Assembly (NCBI GenBank): GCA_964650965.1
Contig: CAZYYO010000055.1
Location: forward strand, 1-16,233
DNA: 16,233 nt
Source of the DNA: CAZYYO01 sp964650965
GTDB taxonomy: Bacteria > Bacillota > Clostridia > Lachnospirales > Lachnospiraceae
Direction of reading: 5' to 3'
Part shown: one piece after another, positions 13,939-16,233 of the stretch
Numbering within the stretch: position 1 is the stretch's first letter
Layout of the letters: each line of letters begins with the position of its first letter
Translations under genes and position numbers: made by a program
Notes under the pieces: generated by a model
What the model was told of the DNA's origin: nothing
Databases searched by the model: none
Seen by the model: the letters and a program-made list of their open reading frames with translations, nothing else

Positions 13939-14676
13939 ATGAAACATTCAAAAAAGAATCCCTGGATGACTATAATCCAGCTAATATGTATTCTGGTAAT
14001 GCTGGTATCAGCCAGTGTGATTGGCTATTACATTTACCAATATTATCAGGGGCAAAAAGAATATAAGAATATAGAAGAAACCACGGTAACGGAAAGCAGT
14101 GATACAGGAATATTTACTATAGACTTTGAGGCTCTGGCGAAGCTGAATGGAGATACGGTGGGATGGATTCGTATCAGCGGGGGAGATATCAGCTACCCCA
14201 TTGTACAGACAACGGATAATGACTTCTATCTAACCCATGGCTTTGATAAGGAGAATCTTCGAAGTGGATGTATCTTCATGGATTATGGTAATCAAAAGGA
14301 CATGACAGACACCGTTACGTATATCTATGGACACAATATGAAGGACAAATCCATGTTTGCCAAGCTGAACAATTATAAGGAGCAGGCGTATTATGAAGCT
14401 AATCCGCAGATTGTCATCTATACACCAGATCAGACCTATTATTATGACGTGTTTTCCAGCTTTAACATGGATGTAAGCCAGGGGACATTACCTATGTCCT
14501 TTGCAAAGGAAGAGGAATATCAGGCATATATCCAACAGCTGATATCCAGCAGCAATGTAAAAACAACAGCAGAAGTCACTCCACAGGATAAAATCGTGGC
14601 ACTGATGACCTGTAATGGAGTAGAGACATCAAGAAGAATGCTGTATGGCGTTCTGGTGAAAATAGAGGATCAATAA
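13939..14676 (+). CDS. srtB: Class B sortase
   Basis: A membrane-anchored transpeptidase of 245 residues that attaches surface proteins to peptidoglycan. A single N-terminal membrane helix (about 11-34) leaves the catalytic domain outside. The catalytic triad can be seen: H132 in YIYGHNMKDKSMF, C225 in ALMTCNG, and R232 or R233 in ETSRRMLYG. The spacing and the GHNM context are those of class B. Start: ATG at 13939 with AAAAGG and 8-base spacing. An extended -10 lies upstream, and a Sir2 gene follows 35 bases later. No protein with a sorting signal is encoded in the window, so the substrate must be elsewhere. Confidence 0.92.
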   Translation: MKHSKKNPWMTIIQLICILVMLVSASVIGYYIYQYYQGQKEYKNIEETTVTESSDTGIFTIDFEALAKLNGDTVGWIRISGGDISYPIVQTTDNDFYLTHGFDKENLRSGCIFMDYGNQKDMTDTVTYIYGHNMKDKSMFAKLNNYKEQAYYEANPQIVIYTPDQTYYYDVFSSFNMDVSQGTLPMSFAKEEEYQAYIQQLISSSNVKTTAEVTPQDKIVALMTCNGVETSRRMLYGVLVKIEDQ

Positions 14677-14711
14677 CATATCAATCGTGTATCGCATAGG
14701 AGGAAATAGCC

Positions 14712-15452
14712 ATGGCAGTACAGGAAGAACAGATACAAAAGCTACAGGAAATCATTGATGGAAGTGACAATATTGTTTTCTTTGGAGGAGCGGGAGTGTC
14801 TACAGAAAGTGGAATCCCTGATTTCCGTAGCGTGGATGGATTATATCATCAATCCTATGACTATCCACCGGAAACCATTTTAAGTCATAGCTTCTACCTG
14901 GCTAAGAAGGAAGAATTCTACCGATTCTATCATGAGAAAATGCTGGTAACGGATGTAGAACCCAATGAAGCCCATAAGAAGCTGGCAGAGCTGGAACAGG
15001 CTGGAAAGCTGAAAGCCATTGTTACCCAAAATATCGACGGTCTTCATCAAAAGGCCGGAAGAAAAACCGTATATGAGCTTCACGGAAGTATTCACCGCAA
15101 TTACTGTGAACACTGTGGGAAATTTTTCGATGCACAATATATCAAGGCGCAGCCAGGCATCCCAAAATGTGATGCCTGCCACGGAGATATTAAGCCAGAT
15201 GTGGTCTTATATGAAGAAGGGCTGGATGATGATACGGTACGAAATGCAATCAGAGCTATTTCCAAGGCAGAGGTATTAATGATCGGTGGAACATCCCTGG
15301 CAGTATATCCGGCAGCAGGAATGATTGATTACTATCGTGGAAATCAGCTGGTATTAATCAATCGAGATGCCACCCCCATGGATCAAAGAGCGAATCTTCT
15401 GGTACAGGGAAATATAGGTGAGATATTCTCCCAGCTACAGGTGAACAAGTAG
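14712..15452 (+). CDS. cobB: Sir2-family NAD-dependent protein deacylase (CobB-like)
   Basis: A cytoplasmic sirtuin of 246 residues that removes acyl groups from lysines using NAD+. The motifs are complete: GGAGVSTESGIPDFRS (25-40, NAD binding), TQNIDGLH (105-112), catalytic H124 in ELHGSIHRNYC, a structural zinc site (C132, C135, C153, C156) and GTSLAVYPAAG (193-203). The desuccinylase-type Tyr/Arg pair of CobB-III sirtuins is not evident after PDFR (it continues SVDGLYHQ), which points to ordinary deacetylation. The ribosome binding site AGGAGG (14698-14703) is strong. It may share the sortase transcript; no separate promoter is clear. Confidence 0.93.
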   Translation: MAVQEEQIQKLQEIIDGSDNIVFFGGAGVSTESGIPDFRSVDGLYHQSYDYPPETILSHSFYLAKKEEFYRFYHEKMLVTDVEPNEAHKKLAELEQAGKLKAIVTQNIDGLHQKAGRKTVYELHGSIHRNYCEHCGKFFDAQYIKAQPGIPKCDACHGDIKPDVVLYEEGLDDDTVRNAIRAISKAEVLMIGGTSLAVYPAAGMIDYYRGNQLVLINRDATPMDQRANLLVQGNIGEIFSQLQVNK

Positions 15453-15512
15453 AAAATTGGTGGATATAAATATTAAAGTATGAAAGCAAATAACGTAAAG
15501 TAGGAGCAGAGA

Positions 15513-15707
15513 ATGGATATTCAAGTAAAGGACATTATTACAATGAAGAAGGCTCACCCCTGCGGCAGCAAAGAGTGGGAGGTGCTTCGCATCGGAGCAG
15601 ATTTTCGTCTAAAATGTATGGGCTGTGGACATCAAATTATGATTCCAAGACCTCAGGCAGAGAAGAATATCAGGCAAATAAAAAGAGGAAATGAAAAAAA
15701 AGCTTGA
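15513..15707 (+). CDS. DUF951 family small protein
   Basis: A 64-residue soluble protein of unknown function. It matches DUF951: an N-terminal VKDIITMKKAHPCGSKEWEVLRIG pattern (about 5-28, C17) followed by LKCMGCGHQIMIPR (33-46, C35 and C38), a small beta fold that may bind metal through the cysteines. The ribosome binding site is AGGAG at 15502-15506. In Bacillus the homologue (yyzM) also lies close to rpsF, so the context agrees. Its last codons overlap the -35 of the rpsF promoter. Confidence 0.88.
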   Translation: MDIQVKDIITMKKAHPCGSKEWEVLRIGADFRLKCMGCGHQIMIPRPQAEKNIRQIKRGNEKKA

Positions 15708-15732
15708 ATTCTACGGTATTCCATGCTATTAT
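15704..15732 (+). promoter_or_regulatory. Sigma-A promoter of rpsF-ssb
   Basis: TTGAAT (15704-15709) and TATTAT (15727-15732) are spaced by 17 bases. The -35 lies across the stop codon of the DUF951 gene. Transcription from it would give a leader of about 70 bases before rpsF. Confidence 0.65.
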
Positions 15733-15742
15733 ATTAACTCGT

Positions 15743-15759
15743 GGTATATGAAAATATCC
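15743..15759 (+). other. Small hairpin in the rpsF leader
   Basis: GG and ATAT (15743-15749, with a single bulged T) pair with ATAT and CC (15754-15759) around a GAAA loop of the GNRA type. It would sit at the 5' end of the rpsF transcript. It may be structural or protective; it is too small and AT-rich to call a known regulator. Confidence 0.3.
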
Positions 15760-15809
15760 TTGCTCTTCTAATAGTGGAAGGGCCAAAAGACCAAAAGGAG
15801 GTAAATCGC

Positions 15810-16100
15810 ATGAACAAATATGAATTAGCACTCGTTGTTAATGCAAAAATCGAAGACGATGCGAGAACAGCTGTCGTAGAAAAGGCAAAAGAGTATATTG
15901 CTCGTTACGGTGGTACTGTTACAGAAGTAGAGGATTGGGGTAAGAAGAGATTAGCTTACGATATCCAGAAGATGAGCGAAGGCTACTACTACTTCATCCA
16001 GTTCGATGCAGATGCAGAGTGTCCAGCTCAGGTAGAAGAGAGTGTTCGTATCATGGACAATGTTCTTCGTTTCTTATGCGTTAGAAAAGACGAGGCGTAA
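15810..16100 (+). CDS. rpsF: 30S ribosomal protein S6
   Basis: A 96-residue ribosomal protein that binds 16S rRNA with S18 in the platform of the small subunit. MNKYELALVVNAKI starts the ferredoxin-like fold, and DWGKKRLAYDIQKMSEGYYYFIQF (about 43-66) is the S6 signature. An in-frame ATG at 15741 would add 23 residues, but the ideal AAAAGGAGGT (15793-15802) lies 7 bases before 15810, so 15810 is the start. Codon use in the gene is more biased than in the genes to its left, as expected for a highly expressed gene. The ssb gene follows after 23 bases, giving the conserved rpsF-ssb order. Confidence 0.96.
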   Translation: MNKYELALVVNAKIEDDARTAVVEKAKEYIARYGGTVTEVEDWGKKRLAYDIQKMSEGYYYFIQFDADAECPAQVEESVRIMDNVLRFLCVRKDEA

Positions 16101-16123
16101 GATACAGCAAAGGAGAGCGTATT

Positions 16124-16233
16124 ATGAATAGAATAATGCTAATGGGACGTTTAACAAGAGACCCCGAGGTTCGTTACGGTGGGGCTAACAATACAGCAGT
16201 TGCAAGATTTTCAATTGCAGTAGACAGAAGATT
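16124..16233 (+). CDS. ssb: Single-stranded DNA-binding protein, 5' part only
   Basis: The frame starts MNRIMLMGRLTRDPEVRYGG and continues ...NNTAVARFSIAVDRR, the start of the SSB OB-fold that coats single-stranded DNA during replication and repair. It runs off the window after 36 full codons. The ribosome binding site AAGGAG lies at 16109-16114. It follows rpsF in the usual rpsF-ssb-rpsR order; rpsR would lie beyond the window. Confidence 0.93.
   Translation, partial: MNRIMLMGRLTRDPEVRYGGANNTAVARFSIAVDRR

Noticed and set aside
15733..15809. S6:S18-binding rpsF leader riboregulator
   Set aside because: The leader has a suitable length, but I could not find the conserved CCG-containing bulge structure; only a small AT-rich hairpin is visible.

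Overview
This window looks like chromosomal DNA of a low-GC, spore-forming Clostridia member, most likely of the Lachnospiraceae type. The reasons are strong AGGAGG-type ribosome binding sites, AT-rich intergenic stretches, spmA/spmB, a class B sortase, DUF951 next to rpsF-ssb, and a Firmicutes-type holB-ricT-trmN6-rsmI gene string. The taxonomy is inferred from gene content and order, not from a marker comparison. I see no rRNA, CRISPR array, insertion sequence, integrase or phage gene.

Layout. (1) 1-711: trmB on the minus strand with its terminator. (2) 879-2276: a secreted/membrane D,D-carboxypeptidase (DacF/PBP5 type), followed by a strong hairpin terminator at 2322-2360. (3) 2403-3101: a minus-strand gene for a small protein, perhaps a remote ArgR-like regulator. 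It is divergent from the next operon and is bordered by repeated GACAAAATA / AAGACATA motifs, including a large imperfect palindrome over its own predicted promoter. (4) 3102-10699: nine closely spaced plus-strand genes. An AbiEi-like protein and a degenerate AbiEii-like protein come first, then an Orn/Lys/Arg decarboxylase-family protein, a guanylate-kinase-like protein, YaaR, HolB, RicT, TrmN6 and RsmI. The last seven correspond to the Bacillus yaaO-tmk-yaaQ-yaaR-holB-yaaT-yabA-yabB-yazA-yabC cluster, but with tmk replaced by a Gmk-like gene and yaaQ, yabA and yazA missing. (5) 10707-12503: a minus-strand membrane-anchored DUF885 putative metallopeptidase. (6) 12589-13715: spmA-spmB. (7) 13728-13887: an initiator tRNA-Met with a perfect consensus promoter and an intrinsic terminator. 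(8) 13939-15452: sortase B, then a Sir2 deacylase. (9) 15513-16233: DUF951, then rpsF and the start of ssb, which runs off the window.

How the genes fit together. Most of the window is housekeeping: tRNA and rRNA modification (trmB, trmN6, rsmI), replication (holB, ssb), translation (rpsF, tRNA-fMet), RNA processing and development control (ricT), and envelope or spore maturation (dacF, spmAB). The least ordinary part is 2285-4625. There, a toxin-antitoxin-like pair whose toxin half seems to have lost its nucleotidyltransferase motifs is wired by a perfect sigma-A promoter and 6-8 base gene spacings into the head of the conserved operon. A divergent small protein with repeated operator-like sequences sits opposite. 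This reads as a domesticated AbiE-type module, which is my inference.
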